NCBI RefSeq assembly: GCF_947504135.1
Contig: NZ_CANNGG010000001.1
Location: 620,001 to 684,000, forward strand
Length of the DNA: 64,000 nt
Reading direction: 5' to 3'
Source of the DNA: an uncultured Tenacibaculum sp.
GTDB lineage: Bacteria > Bacteroidota > Bacteroidia > Flavobacteriales > Flavobacteriaceae
The notes under the pieces were generated by a model, which did not search any database, was not told the DNA's origin, and saw nothing but the letters and a program-made list of their open reading frames with translations. The position numbers and the translations under genes were made by a program. Below, piece by piece: positions 19,202-26,957 of this stretch (its first letter is position 1; every line of letters begins with the position of its first letter).

Positions 19202-20278
19202 CTAATGTTCACCATAGTCTACATCATCCATTTTTCCTTTAAAAACTTTATACTGAATAATAAAATAAACAACTACTAGGATTGCAGCTATAAAAAACCA
19301 ATTTAAACCTACGGACAAGCCATACTCGTTAGTAGCTACATTGTAAATTGTTAAATCGGGATTTATGTTATTGGTTGAAGGTAAAACTTTAGGGAAAATT
19401 GAAGCGACTGTAGTTGCCAAACCTCCTAATAAAAACAAAGAAGAATATAAAAACCCAGTGATGTGTTTTTTATGCTTTTTTACGTTGAATAAACCAAATA
19501 ACCCTACAAAAGTTAGCAGAGGGAAAATCCATAAAAAAGGATGTTCTATAAAATTATGAAATGGTTTAGGTTCTATAATATGCCAAGCGATTAATGAAAT
19601 AATTACTAAACCTAATAAAACAAAAGAAAGAGTAAAAACAACCTTTTTTAGTTGGTTGTTAATACTAGCATTAGTTTTGAAAATAACCCAATTGGCACCA
19701 TGGATAGTTAGTGATACAACTGCAATAATTCCTAGAAGTAAAGTAAACCAGTCAATAACTCCAAGTGTTTCAGAGTGAGGAGAGAATTCCGAATTCCATA
19801 AAGGGAGGAAAAAGTAATGTGCTTCATGAGTAGAAACACCATCTACTACATTTCCTAGATTAACACCACGTACCACATTTCCTAATGCAACTCCAAAAAA
19901 TAAGGCGAGAAGTAAACTGGCAATTCCAAAAGCTTTGTCCCAAATACTTTCCCATATCCTATTATGTATTTGTCCGCGAAGTTCTAATCCAATAGCTCTA
20001 AAAATTAGTAACCATAAAACCATCATTAAAGGAAGATAAAAACCACTAAATGAAGAAGCATATAAAGTAGGGAAAGCAAAAAATAAGACACCACCCGCAG
20101 CGATTAACCATACTTCGTTCGCATCCCAAAAAGGACCTATTGCTTTTACGACTTTCTTTTTATCTTCTTCTTTTTTAGCAAAGAATAAGTGAATAATTCC
20201 TGCTCCAAAATCATAACCATCTAAAATAACATAAATGGTTAACATCGTAACTAATACTATATACCAGAAAAGTTCCAT
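19202..20278 (-). CDS. cydB: Cytochrome bd quinol oxidase subunit II
   Basis: A 358-residue polytopic membrane protein starting MELFWYIVLVTMLTIYVILDGYDFGAGI. The LDGYDFGAGI stretch and FDANEVWL-like segment (GPFWDANEVWLIAAGG) are hallmarks of CydB. It pairs with CydA to form a high-affinity terminal oxidase that reduces O2 to water using (mena)quinol without pumping protons. It lies 3 bp after cydA. I looked for a downstream CydX-like micro-ORF in 19080-19201 and saw none. Confidence 0.95.
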   Translation of the reverse strand: MELFWYIVLVTMLTIYVILDGYDFGAGIIHLFFAKKEEDKKKVVKAIGPFWDANEVWLIAAGGVLFFAFPTLYASSFSGFYLPLMMVLWLLIFRAIGLELRGQIHNRIWESIWDKAFGIASLLLALFFGVALGNVVRGVNLGNVVDGVSTHEAHYFFLPLWNSEFSPHSETLGVIDWFTLLLGIIAVVSLTIHGANWVIFKTNASINNQLKKVVFTLSFVLLGLVIISLIAWHIIEPKPFHNFIEHPFLWIFPLLTFVGLFGLFNVKKHKKHITGFLYSSLFLLGGLATTVASIFPKVLPSTNNINPDLTIYNVATNEYGLSVGLNWFFIAAILVVVYFIIQYKVFKGKMDDVDYGEH

Positions 20279-20281
20279 AAT

Positions 20282-21610
20282 TTAATGTGTTGTTTGAGGT
20301 CCTTTGTTAATGATTTTTCCTACTAAAATTAGAAATAACATTCCTAATAGTAAGTATAAACCTATAAACCCTAAAAGAGTAAATAAAGTGTTTCCTGAAG
20401 ATACTGTAGGAGATGCTCCAGCAGATGTTCGTAATAAGTTATAAACTAACCAAGGTTGGCGTCCTAATTCAGCGGTATACCAGCCGGTAGTATTGGCAAT
20501 ATATGGAAATGGAATCATGAAGAGTAAAGACCATAAAATCCATTTTGTTTGATATAATTTTTTTCTGAATAACTGTATAATGCTAGCTAACATTAATGCA
20601 ATAAAAATAGTTCCTAAACCTACCATTATATGATATGCATAATATAGTCCAGGTATATTTGTTGGGTAGTTTTTTTTATCAAATTCATTGAGTCCTTTAA
20701 TCTCAGCATTCCATTCTTGATAGGTTAAAAAGCTTAAGATGTTAGGAACGGCTATTTTATTGTCTAGTTTTTTCTCCAGCATATTTGGTTGTCCAATCAG
20801 CACTATTTCAGAGCCTCCTTTTTCTGTTTCAAATATTCCTTCCATAGCAGCAAAGGTTATAGGTTGATATTTGACAACATTTTTAGCAGCTAAATCGCCA
20901 GTAGGAAAAGCAACGAAAATAGAAGCAATAACACCAAAAATAACTCCAGTTTTTAAAAATAATTTTCCAAATTCTAAGTGCTTCTTGTTTAAAAGGTATA
21001 GAGCTCCAATACCAGCTACTACAAAAGAACTAGTAACCAAAGAAGCTGCTTGATTATGTAAATAAGAAGGCCATAACCATGGATTTGAGAACAAGGCTGA
21101 AAAGTTATTTAGTACAAATTTACCATTGGCTAGTATTTCATAGCCTACAGGATTTTGCATCCAAGAATGTGTCGCAATGATTAAAAAGCCACTTGCCCAA
21201 GAGCCTAAAAAGACAAGGAATCCAGTTAAAAAATGAAGTTTATGTCCTAGCTTTTTTTCACCAAATAAAAACAATCCTAAAAAGGAAGATTCTAGGAAGA
21301 AAGAAAACATCCCTTCCATAGCTAATGTTTGACCTATAATACCACCAGTGAGCTCAGAGAACTTAGCCCAGTTAGTTCCAAATTGAAATTCCATAGGAAT
21401 CCCAGTAACAACTCCCATGGCAAAGTTTAAAGCAAAGATTTTCATCCAAAACTTAGCAGCGTCGTTGTATTTTTCAAGTTTAGTTCTTAAAAATTTCCAT
21501 TTAAAGAAGACTATCATTAACGATAGTCCCATTGTTAATTGTGGAAATAAGTAGTGAAAAGTAATAGTGAAAGCAAACTGCATTCTATCATAAAAGAGCA
21601 TGTCTTCCAT
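20282..21610 (-). CDS. cydA: Cytochrome bd quinol oxidase subunit I
   Basis: A 442-residue membrane protein. His19 in FAFTITFHYLFPQLTMG is the expected heme b595/d axial ligand, and the GRQPW motif occurs in YTAELGRQPWLVY. At ~440 residues, against ~520 for E. coli, it lacks the long Q-loop and belongs to the short-Q-loop group. In the membrane it oxidises quinol and binds hemes b558, b595 and d. It is transcribed with cydB and probably with the upstream thioredoxin and cytochrome genes; the 73-bp gap to the thioredoxin gene shows no clear promoter. Confidence 0.95.
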   Translation of the reverse strand: MEDMLFYDRMQFAFTITFHYLFPQLTMGLSLMIVFFKWKFLRTKLEKYNDAAKFWMKIFALNFAMGVVTGIPMEFQFGTNWAKFSELTGGIIGQTLAMEGMFSFFLESSFLGLFLFGEKKLGHKLHFLTGFLVFLGSWASGFLIIATHSWMQNPVGYEILANGKFVLNNFSALFSNPWLWPSYLHNQAASLVTSSFVVAGIGALYLLNKKHLEFGKLFLKTGVIFGVIASIFVAFPTGDLAAKNVVKYQPITFAAMEGIFETEKGGSEIVLIGQPNMLEKKLDNKIAVPNILSFLTYQEWNAEIKGLNEFDKKNYPTNIPGLYYAYHIMVGLGTIFIALMLASIIQLFRKKLYQTKWILWSLLFMIPFPYIANTTGWYTAELGRQPWLVYNLLRTSAGASPTVSSGNTLFTLLGFIGLYLLLGMLFLILVGKIINKGPQTTH

Positions 21611-21683
21611 ACCGAAGATTGTTTATGAGGTTATTAAATAAGAACGTTTTTAGTAGCAATAAGGAGGAATAAAAATAATGATA

Positions 21684-21983
21684 TTATTTCACATGACTAT
21701 TAATAATACTAATCAAATCGTTCTTATATAACATTCCTGATTGTCTCCATAATAGTTTGCCTTCTTTAAAAAGCATAAAGGTTGGAACACCTCTAATTTG
21801 GTAGGTATTGGCTATTTGTTGATTTTTATCAATGTCTATTTTTAAAATAATAACATTTTCTCCTAAATCTTCTTTTACCTCTTTTAATATAGGAGCCATC
21901 ATTTTACATGGACCACACCATTCGGCAAAGAAATCTACCAAAACAGGTTTGTTTCCTTTAATTATTTCAGAAAATCTTCCCAT
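21684..21983 (-). CDS. Thioredoxin-family protein
   Basis: A 99-residue single-domain thioredoxin with active site WCGPCKMMAPIL, the cis-Pro segment RGVPTFMLF, and no signal peptide, so cytoplasmic. It starts 20 bp after the cytochrome c/DUF3365 gene and precedes cydA. That location suggests a role in thiol homeostasis tied to the respiratory operon rather than the housekeeping thioredoxin. The ATG at 21983 is the only plausible start. Confidence 0.92.
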   Translation of the reverse strand: MGRFSEIIKGNKPVLVDFFAEWCGPCKMMAPILKEVKEDLGENVIILKIDIDKNQQIANTYQIRGVPTFMLFKEGKLLWRQSGMLYKNDLISIINSHVK

Positions 21984-22003
21984 AATTTTAATTTTTAAAT
22001 GAA

Positions 22004-22996
22004 TTATTTACTGTTGTTGTTAAATGAAATACTCCAAATACCACGTACTTGATTTACATCGTAACCCTGCGCTTTATCCGAAGTATATAAAAGAGCTAAT
22101 TCTTGCAAAGTCTCGGTTTTTATTTGTGTTTTAGGAGTTCCGTGGCATTGTAAGCACATGTTATTCGTTATAATTGGATAATAGAATTGTGTTGTGCTTC
22201 CTACCTGTTTCGTAACGGGTTTGATAGTTTCGTTGTTACTTACCACTTTTTTATAGCCTTCAATAATCTCTAATTCTTTTTTGTTAGCAGCATTGTTAGG
22301 GTTTCTAGGTTTATCAGAAACTCTTTTGATTGTAGCATTAAAATTAGTAGCCATACTATCGGTTAATTTGTAAGCTTGTTCGTTGCAAAATTGTAAAGCG
22401 TGTAAAGTTCCTTGTTTTTGAATAGCTCCCATTAAGTTTTTACCTAATGCTTTTTTGGTTTCCATGGCGTATTCTAGCCCAATTTCTTCTGGAGTTTTGT
22501 CAGGTTCAATACTGCTTACTTTTCTACCTGAATTGATATAGCTTTTACCTTGTTTAGACTCCCAATGTTCTTTAAACCAACTAGGTTCTTCAATTTGATA
22601 GTTGTACAAATAATCAGCTATTTTTTTAAGGTCTTCTTCTTCAAATTTTTGATACGGCATTAGTCCAAATCGTTTAACAGCACCTCTCATTTTAGCGCTT
22701 TCTTCTGTAGGGTTTAGTACGAAACTTACAAAATTTTTAGTAAATTCTTCTTCCGTAGTATTTGCATTAACATAATGAGCTTTGATAGCAATCATTGGAG
22801 GAGCTACTCTTTCGTCATGTGGTGTAGAAGCATTATGACAAACAAAACAGTTTGTTTCAAGCAATTTTTTCCCTGGAGGAATACTAGCTTCTACAGTTGT
22901 AATATCTTTGGTGTTTTTTTTAGAGTAATCACTTTTTTTAGTTTGATTACAGCTAACAATAGATAAAATTGTAAGTAAGGCTATTAATTTTTTCAT
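22004..22996 (-). CDS. Cytochrome c / DUF3365 fusion lipoprotein
   Basis: A 330-residue predicted lipoprotein (MKKLIALLTILSIVSC, cysteine 16). The N-terminal domain (about 40-135) is a class I cytochrome c, with CFVCH at residues 50-54 and a candidate axial methionine in GLMPYQKF. The C-terminal part (about 165-325) matches DUF3365, with a second heme motif CLQCH at 281-285 after a cysteine in LQFCNEQAY. It is therefore a di-heme periplasmic electron carrier or sensor. It leads the unit cyc-trx-cydA-cydB and may pass electrons or sense redox state near the bd oxidase; direct donation to cytochrome bd is not known for the family. Confidence 0.85.
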   Translation of the reverse strand: MKKLIALLTILSIVSCNQTKKSDYSKKNTKDITTVEASIPPGKKLLETNCFVCHNASTPHDERVAPPMIAIKAHYVNANTTEEEFTKNFVSFVLNPTEESAKMRGAVKRFGLMPYQKFEEEDLKKIADYLYNYQIEEPSWFKEHWESKQGKSYINSGRKVSSIEPDKTPEEIGLEYAMETKKALGKNLMGAIQKQGTLHALQFCNEQAYKLTDSMATNFNATIKRVSDKPRNPNNAANKKELEIIEGYKKVVSNNETIKPVTKQVGSTTQFYYPIITNNMCLQCHGTPKTQIKTETLQELALLYTSDKAQGYDVNQVRGIWSISFNNNSK

Positions 22997-23013
22997 CGTT
23001 CTAATATTTAGTA

Positions 23014-23058
23014 TAAAGGTAGAACGATTCTCTTATAAAATATGTAACTTAAGTTACA
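23014..23058 (-). promoter_or_regulatory. Promoter and predicted activator site of the cytochrome/bd oxidase operon
   Basis: Minus strand: the perfect 16-bp palindrome TGTAACTTAAGTTACA (23043-23058), 21 bp, then -7 box TACCTTTA (23014-23021; seven of eight positions). It sits between the cytochrome gene and the 3' end of the Crp/Fnr gene, and is the best of the three sites with this geometry. Confidence 0.75.
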
Positions 23059-23061
23059 AGG

Positions 23062-23694
23062 TTAAAGTTCTAACACTTTAATCTGATTTCTATTCAGCTC
23101 TATTTTATCTTTTTTTTCTAACGCTTTTAAAAGTCTAGATACAACAACTCGAGAGGTGTGTAAGTCGTTAGCTATTTGTTGGTGTGTTACGCTAATTGTT
23201 TCGTTTTGGTTTACTAGAGCTTTATCTTTTAAATACTTTAACAAACGTTGATCCATGTTTAGAAAAGCAATAGTATCAATAGCATCAATAAATTCTTGTA
23301 GTCTACTATGATAACTATGTAAAATAAACTCTTGCCAACTTTTATATTTACTAAGCCATTCACTCATTTTTTGCTTAGGTATCATTAAAAGTTTTACATC
23401 AGTTTCTGCAACCGCTTTTATTTTACTTTTAGTTTCACCCATACAACATGAAAGCGTCATGGCGCAAGTATCACCTTTTTCAATATAGTATAAAACGAGG
23501 TCGTCACCTTCTTTATCTTCACGTAAGATTTTAATTGCACCACTTAAAAGTAGAGGTATAGAGGTAATGTAGCTTCCTATATCAATAATTACATCATTTG
23601 CTTTTACATCTTTTGCTATGGCAACATCAGCTATTTCTTTTAATAATGCATCTTCAAATAAATACCCGTAGTATTTCTGTAAGTCTTCAATCAA
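23062..23694 (-). CDS. Crp/Fnr-family transcriptional regulator
   Basis: A 210-residue regulator: N-terminal cyclic-nucleotide-binding-like jelly roll (residues ~10-120), a long dimerisation helix, and a C-terminal winged helix-turn-helix (HQQIANDLHTSRVVVSRLLKALEKKDKIEL). There is no N-terminal FNR-type cysteine cluster, but three cysteines, C77, C83 and C84, occur in GDTCAMTLSCCMGE, where the effector pocket would be. A redox, metal or nitric-oxide response is conceivable but unproven. It lies immediately upstream of the cytochrome operon and is the natural candidate to bind the three TGTAAC palindromes nearby. Confidence 0.88.
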   Translation of the reverse strand: MIEDLQKYYGYLFEDALLKEIADVAIAKDVKANDVIIDIGSYITSIPLLLSGAIKILREDKEGDDLVLYYIEKGDTCAMTLSCCMGETKSKIKAVAETDVKLLMIPKQKMSEWLSKYKSWQEFILHSYHSRLQEFIDAIDTIAFLNMDQRLLKYLKDKALVNQNETISVTHQQIANDLHTSRVVVSRLLKALEKKDKIELNRNQIKVLEL

Positions 23695-23837
23695 GATAAA
23701 ATATTTTTTGTAAAAATAGGTAATTATTTACACTTTAGATATACATAAAATAGTAGTTAATCTATGATTTTAATCAGTTTTTTAGTTGAATTTAATACTG
23801 AAATTTGAAATAGTTAATAACACAAAACTATAGTAAA

Positions 23838-24257
23838 ATGAAAAAAAGAACTCCAGTTTCAGCTATAATGACCAAAGAAGTGATTACGTTAAGTAGTACG
23901 GATGATTTAATGACTGCGGAAAAAATATTTAAAAAAGAGAAGATAAGACATATTCCAGTAGTAAGCGGAAGCGAAATTAAAGGAATGTTAAGTTATACAG
24001 ATTTGTTACGTATAAGTTTTGCAGATGCTGTGGATGATAATGAAACAGATGTAGACACAGTGGTATACAATATGTTTACAATAAACCAAGTAATGGCGAA
24101 AAACTTAGTAACTGTTAATTCAGATACAGCTATTAAAGAGGTTGCGGAGATTTTAGCGAAAAAAGAATTTCATGCATTGCCTGTTGTAGATAATAATGAA
24201 TTGGTGGGTATCGTAACAACGACTGATTTAATTAACTTTTTACTAGAACAATTTTAA
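23838..24257 (+). CDS. CBS-domain pair protein
   Basis: A 139-residue protein consisting of two CBS motifs: residues ~5-65 (MTKEVITLSSTDDLMTAEKIF, HIPVVSGSEIKGMLSYTDLL) and ~77-138 (VTVNSDTAIKEVAEILAKKEFHALPVVDNNELVGIVTTTDLINFL). Such Bateman modules bind adenine nucleotides and usually regulate a partner. It is divergent from the Crp/Fnr gene and monocistronic, ending in a strong terminator. The partner is unknown. Confidence 0.9.
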   Translation: MKKRTPVSAIMTKEVITLSSTDDLMTAEKIFKKEKIRHIPVVSGSEIKGMLSYTDLLRISFADAVDDNETDVDTVVYNMFTINQVMAKNLVTVNSDTAIKEVAEILAKKEFHALPVVDNNELVGIVTTTDLINFLLEQF

Positions 24258-24260
24258 AAG

Positions 24261-24286
24261 AAAAGGAGGCTTTTTAGCCTCCTTTT
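24261..24286. terminator. Bidirectional terminator between the CBS gene and rpe
   Basis: An 11-bp perfect stem AAAAGGAGGCT / AGCCTCCTTTT lies between convergent genes, with A/T tails on both sides. Confidence 0.9.
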
Positions 24287-24943
24287 TTAATTTATAATGT
24301 TTTTTAAGTTTTCAATTGTATCTGTAGGGTTATCACTACTAAAAACAAAACTACCTGCTACTAGTACATCAGCACCCACTTCGATTAGCTTATTTGCATT
24401 TTGGTCAGTTACACCACCATCAATTTCAATTAAGGTAGATGCCTCGCTAAATTCAATCAAGTTTTTTAATTGTTGAATTTTTTTGTACGTATTTTCAATA
24501 AATGACTGTCCACCAAACCCAGGATTTACACTCATAATACAAACCACATCTAAGTCTTTGATGATGTCTTCTAAAACAGCGATTGGTGTATGCGGATTTA
24601 AAGCAACTCCTGCTTTCATTCCAGCTGCTTTAATAGCTTGAATTGTTCTATGTAAGTGAGTACAAGCTTCGTAGTGTACGGTTAAGATGTCAGCTCCTAA
24701 ATCGGCAAAAGTTTGAATATAACGATCAGGGTCTACAATCATTAAGTGTACATCAATAGTTTTGTTAGCATGTTTTGTGATTGATTTTAAAACAGGCATT
24801 CCAAAAGAGATATTTGGTACAAAAACACCGTCCATAATATCAATGTGAAACCAATCAGCATCACTATTGTTAACCATTTCAACATCACGTTGTAGGTTTC
24901 CAAAATCAGCCGCTAAAATTGATGGGGCTACAAGTTTTTTCAT
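24287..24943 (-). CDS. rpe: Ribulose-phosphate 3-epimerase
   Basis: Cytoplasmic TIM-barrel enzyme of the pentose phosphate pathway interconverting ribulose-5-P and xylulose-5-P. It is 218 residues from the ATG at 24943 (MKKLVAPSILAADFGN). Conserved metal/active-site segments are WFHIDIMDGVFVPN, VHLMIVDPD, SVNPGFGGQSF and EIDGGV. The upstream extension is rejected because PSILAADF normally lies near the N-terminus. Confidence 0.95.
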   Translation of the reverse strand: MKKLVAPSILAADFGNLQRDVEMVNNSDADWFHIDIMDGVFVPNISFGMPVLKSITKHANKTIDVHLMIVDPDRYIQTFADLGADILTVHYEACTHLHRTIQAIKAAGMKAGVALNPHTPIAVLEDIIKDLDVVCIMSVNPGFGGQSFIENTYKKIQQLKNLIEFSEASTLIEIDGGVTDQNANKLIEVGADVLVAGSFVFSSDNPTDTIENLKNIIN

Positions 24944-25010
24944 TACTATAAGTTGTTGTGTTGTTATTTGATGCAAATATAGTTAAAACCAAGTGCATTA
25001 AAACCAAAAA

Positions 25011-25035
25011 GAAAGCTCTCGTATAGAGAGCTTTC
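25011..25035 (-). terminator. Terminator downstream of rpoD
   Basis: A 10-bp perfect stem GAAAGCTCTC / GAGAGCTTTC with loop GTATA, followed on the minus strand by TTTTTGG. It fits as terminator of the sigma factor gene. Confidence 0.8.
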
Positions 25036-25090
25036 ATTCATTAATCAAAAAACGAATAGTTATGATAACTATTTGTTATTGTATATAGGT

Positions 25091-25954
25091 TTATCCTAAA
25101 TATGTCATTAAAATCTTACTGCGAGATGTATGCTTTAATCTTCTAATAGCTTTTTCTTTAATTTGACGAACACGTTCACGAGTTAAATCGAAAGTTTCAC
25201 CAATTTCTTCTAAAGTCATTGGTTGATGTTCTCCTAAACCAAAGTATAACTTTACAACATCAGCTTCACGCGGAGTTAAAGTTTCTAAAGCACGATTAAT
25301 CTCAATACGTAACGATTCGTGTAATAATGTTTTATCAGGGTTTGGTGATTCACCAGAGTTCAATACATCGTATAAGTTAGAATCTTCACCTTCGATTAAA
25401 GGAGCATCCATTGATACGTGACGACCCGAGTTTTTCATCGACTCTTTAACGTCGTTAACAGTCATGTCTAATTTCTTAGCAATTTCTTCAGCACTTGGTG
25501 GGCGCTCATTTTCTTGCTCTAAGAAAGCGTACATTTTGTTAATCTTATTGATCGAACCAATTTTGTTTAATGGTAAACGTACAATACGAGATTGTTCTGC
25601 TAAGGCTTGTAAGATAGATTGACGAATCCACCATACAGCATATGAAATGAATTTAAAACCACGCGTTTCGTCAAAACGTTTAGCAGCTTTAATTAATCCT
25701 AAATTTCCTTCGTTAATTAAATCAGGAAGAGTTAATCCTTGATTTTGGTATTGTTTTGCAACCGATACGACAAAACGTAAGTTAGCCTTGGTTAGTTTTT
25801 CAAGAGCTCTTTGGTCACCAGCTTTAATTCTTTGCGCTAATTCTACTTCTTCATCGGCAGTAATTAAGTCTACTTTTCCTATTTCTTGCAAATATTTGTC
25901 TAAAGACGCGGTTTCTCTGTTGGTAACCTGTTTTGTAATTTTAAGTTGTCTCAT
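25091..25954 (-). CDS. rpoD: Primary RNA polymerase sigma factor (RpoD/SigA type)
   Basis: A 287-residue sigma-70, short because region 1.1 and the non-conserved region are missing, as is usual in Bacteroidota. Region 1.2 is [27 protein letters not shown]; region 2 is [46 protein letters not shown]; the region 4 helix-turn-helix is [28 protein letters not shown]. It directs transcription from TAnnTTTG promoters such as those marked in this window. A TACATTTG box ends only 7 bp before its ATG, suggesting a nearly leaderless mRNA. Confidence 0.95.
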   Translation of the reverse strand: MRQLKITKQVTNRETASLDKYLQEIGKVDLITADEEVELAQRIKAGDQRALEKLTKANLRFVVSVAKQYQNQGLTLPDLINEGNLGLIKAAKRFDETRGFKFISYAVWWIRQSILQALAEQSRIVRLPLNKIGSINKINKMYAFLEQENERPPSAEEIAKKLDMTVNDVKESMKNSGRHVSMDAPLIEGEDSNLYDVLNSGESPNPDKTLLHESLRIEINRALETLTPREADVVKLYFGLGEHQPMTLEEIGETFDLTRERVRQIKEKAIRRLKHTSRSKILMTYLG

Positions 25955-25961
25955 TCTACTT

Positions 25962-25969
25962 CAAATGTA
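25962..25969 (-). promoter_or_regulatory. -7 box of rpoD placed almost at the start codon
   Basis: Minus-strand TACATTTG is a perfect TAnnTTTG match; only seven bases separate it from the ATG. Transcription starting 4-6 bases downstream would leave an untranslated leader of a few bases at most. Confidence 0.5.
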
Positions 25970-26069
25970 TTTTAATTTCAGTCTACATTATCTTATACGT
26001 AAGCGTTGAACCTTTTGTTACAAAAAAGATGTTTTTTTGAAATAATTTATTTGATTGTTCAGTTTTGGT

Positions 26070-26077
26070 TAACTTTG
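26070..26077 (+). promoter_or_regulatory. Promoter -7 box of the ECF sigma operon
   Basis: TAACTTTG matches TAnnTTTG. A TTTG stands 16 bp upstream (26050-26053), shorter than the usual 19-21 bp. It would give a leader of about 80 nt before the TTG start of the sigma gene. Confidence 0.55.
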
Positions 26078-26162
26078 TAGGTTAAAAAAGAAAAAGTAAG
26101 TGACCTTCTTTTAAATACTGTGTCTTACTACTATAACTAAAAGAAACTAACTATACTGCCCC

Positions 26163-26732
26163 TTGGAAAGTATTGATGTAACAATATTAAGCGACGAAGA
26201 ATTAGTGCGTAAAATAGTAGAAAAAAATGATACTCATTTATTTGCTGTTTTATACGACCGTTATGCTGGTGTGGTATATAACAAATGTTATGGTTTCTCA
26301 TCAAGCAAAGAAGAAGCACAAGATTTAACACATGATGTGTTTATTCGTCTATTTGTAAAATTGAGAACTTTTAAAGAAAAATCGAAGTTTTCTACCTGGT
26401 TATATTCTTTTACGTACAATTTTTGTGTAAACTACGTACAAAGAGACAAAGAAAAGAAACGAGAAAAAGTAACTGTAGCAACAGACGAAATAAAAGAAGA
26501 AAGCAATATTGAAGATATTGATGATGCGACACTATTCGAGTTAAAGTCAGACAAATTAGCTAAAGCACTCGAAATGATTTCTCCTTCAGAAAAAATGATT
26601 TTATTAATGAAATATCAAGATGAAATGAGCATAAAAGATATTTCTGAAGGGTTAGAACTAGGGGAAAGTGCAGTAAAAATGCGCTTAAAAAGAGCAAAGG
26701 ATAAAGTAGTAAAAGCGTATAATGAATTGTAA
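26163..26732 (+). CDS. ECF-type RNA polymerase sigma factor
   Basis: A 189-residue extracytoplasmic-function sigma factor: region 2 at about residues 22-95 (YDRYAGVVYNKCYGF, EEAQDLTHDVFIRLF, KSKFSTWLYSFTYNFCVNYVQR) and region 4 at ~130-185 (MILLMKYQDEMSIKDISEGLELGESAVKMRLKRAK). The start must be non-ATG: an in-frame stop lies at 26148-26150 and the first internal ATG comes after region 2, so TTG at 26163 is the best start. No obvious anti-sigma gene with a membrane helix follows; instead a 64-residue protein begins 5 bp downstream. The stimulus is unknown. Confidence 0.88.
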   Translation: MESIDVTILSDEELVRKIVEKNDTHLFAVLYDRYAGVVYNKCYGFSSSKEEAQDLTHDVFIRLFVKLRTFKEKSKFSTWLYSFTYNFCVNYVQRDKEKKREKVTVATDEIKEESNIEDIDDATLFELKSDKLAKALEMISPSEKMILLMKYQDEMSIKDISEGLELGESAVKMRLKRAKDKVVKAYNEL

Positions 26733-26737
26733 TAATT

Positions 26738-26932
26738 ATGGATAATCCGTTCAAAAAAATATTACATAACGAAGAGTTGCCCGAAGTACTTAAGAGTAAA
26801 GTGCTTAATGACGTGGCAATGATAAAACTATCCATAGACATGGCTGACTTATTTGTTGTTAAATACCCGAGCACCATTATCGATTTAGTAGGAGGAGGAA
26901 AAGCGAAAGAAAAAAAAGACGAGACTAATTAA
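26738..26932 (+). CDS. Small conserved-looking protein of the ECF sigma operon
   Basis: 64 residues, MDNPFKKILHNEELPEVLKS, predominantly helical and acidic/basic, with a lysine-rich tail (KAKEKKDETN) and no membrane segment or cysteine. I do not recognise a characterised family. The 5-bp spacing to the sigma gene and 25-bp gap to the channel gene argue for a real cistron. A sigma-modulating or assembly role is possible from position only. Confidence 0.7.
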   Translation: MDNPFKKILHNEELPEVLKSKVLNDVAMIKLSIDMADLFVVKYPSTIIDLVGGGKAKEKKDETN

Positions 26933-26957
26933 TTGAACCAAATATAGAATACTAGTT

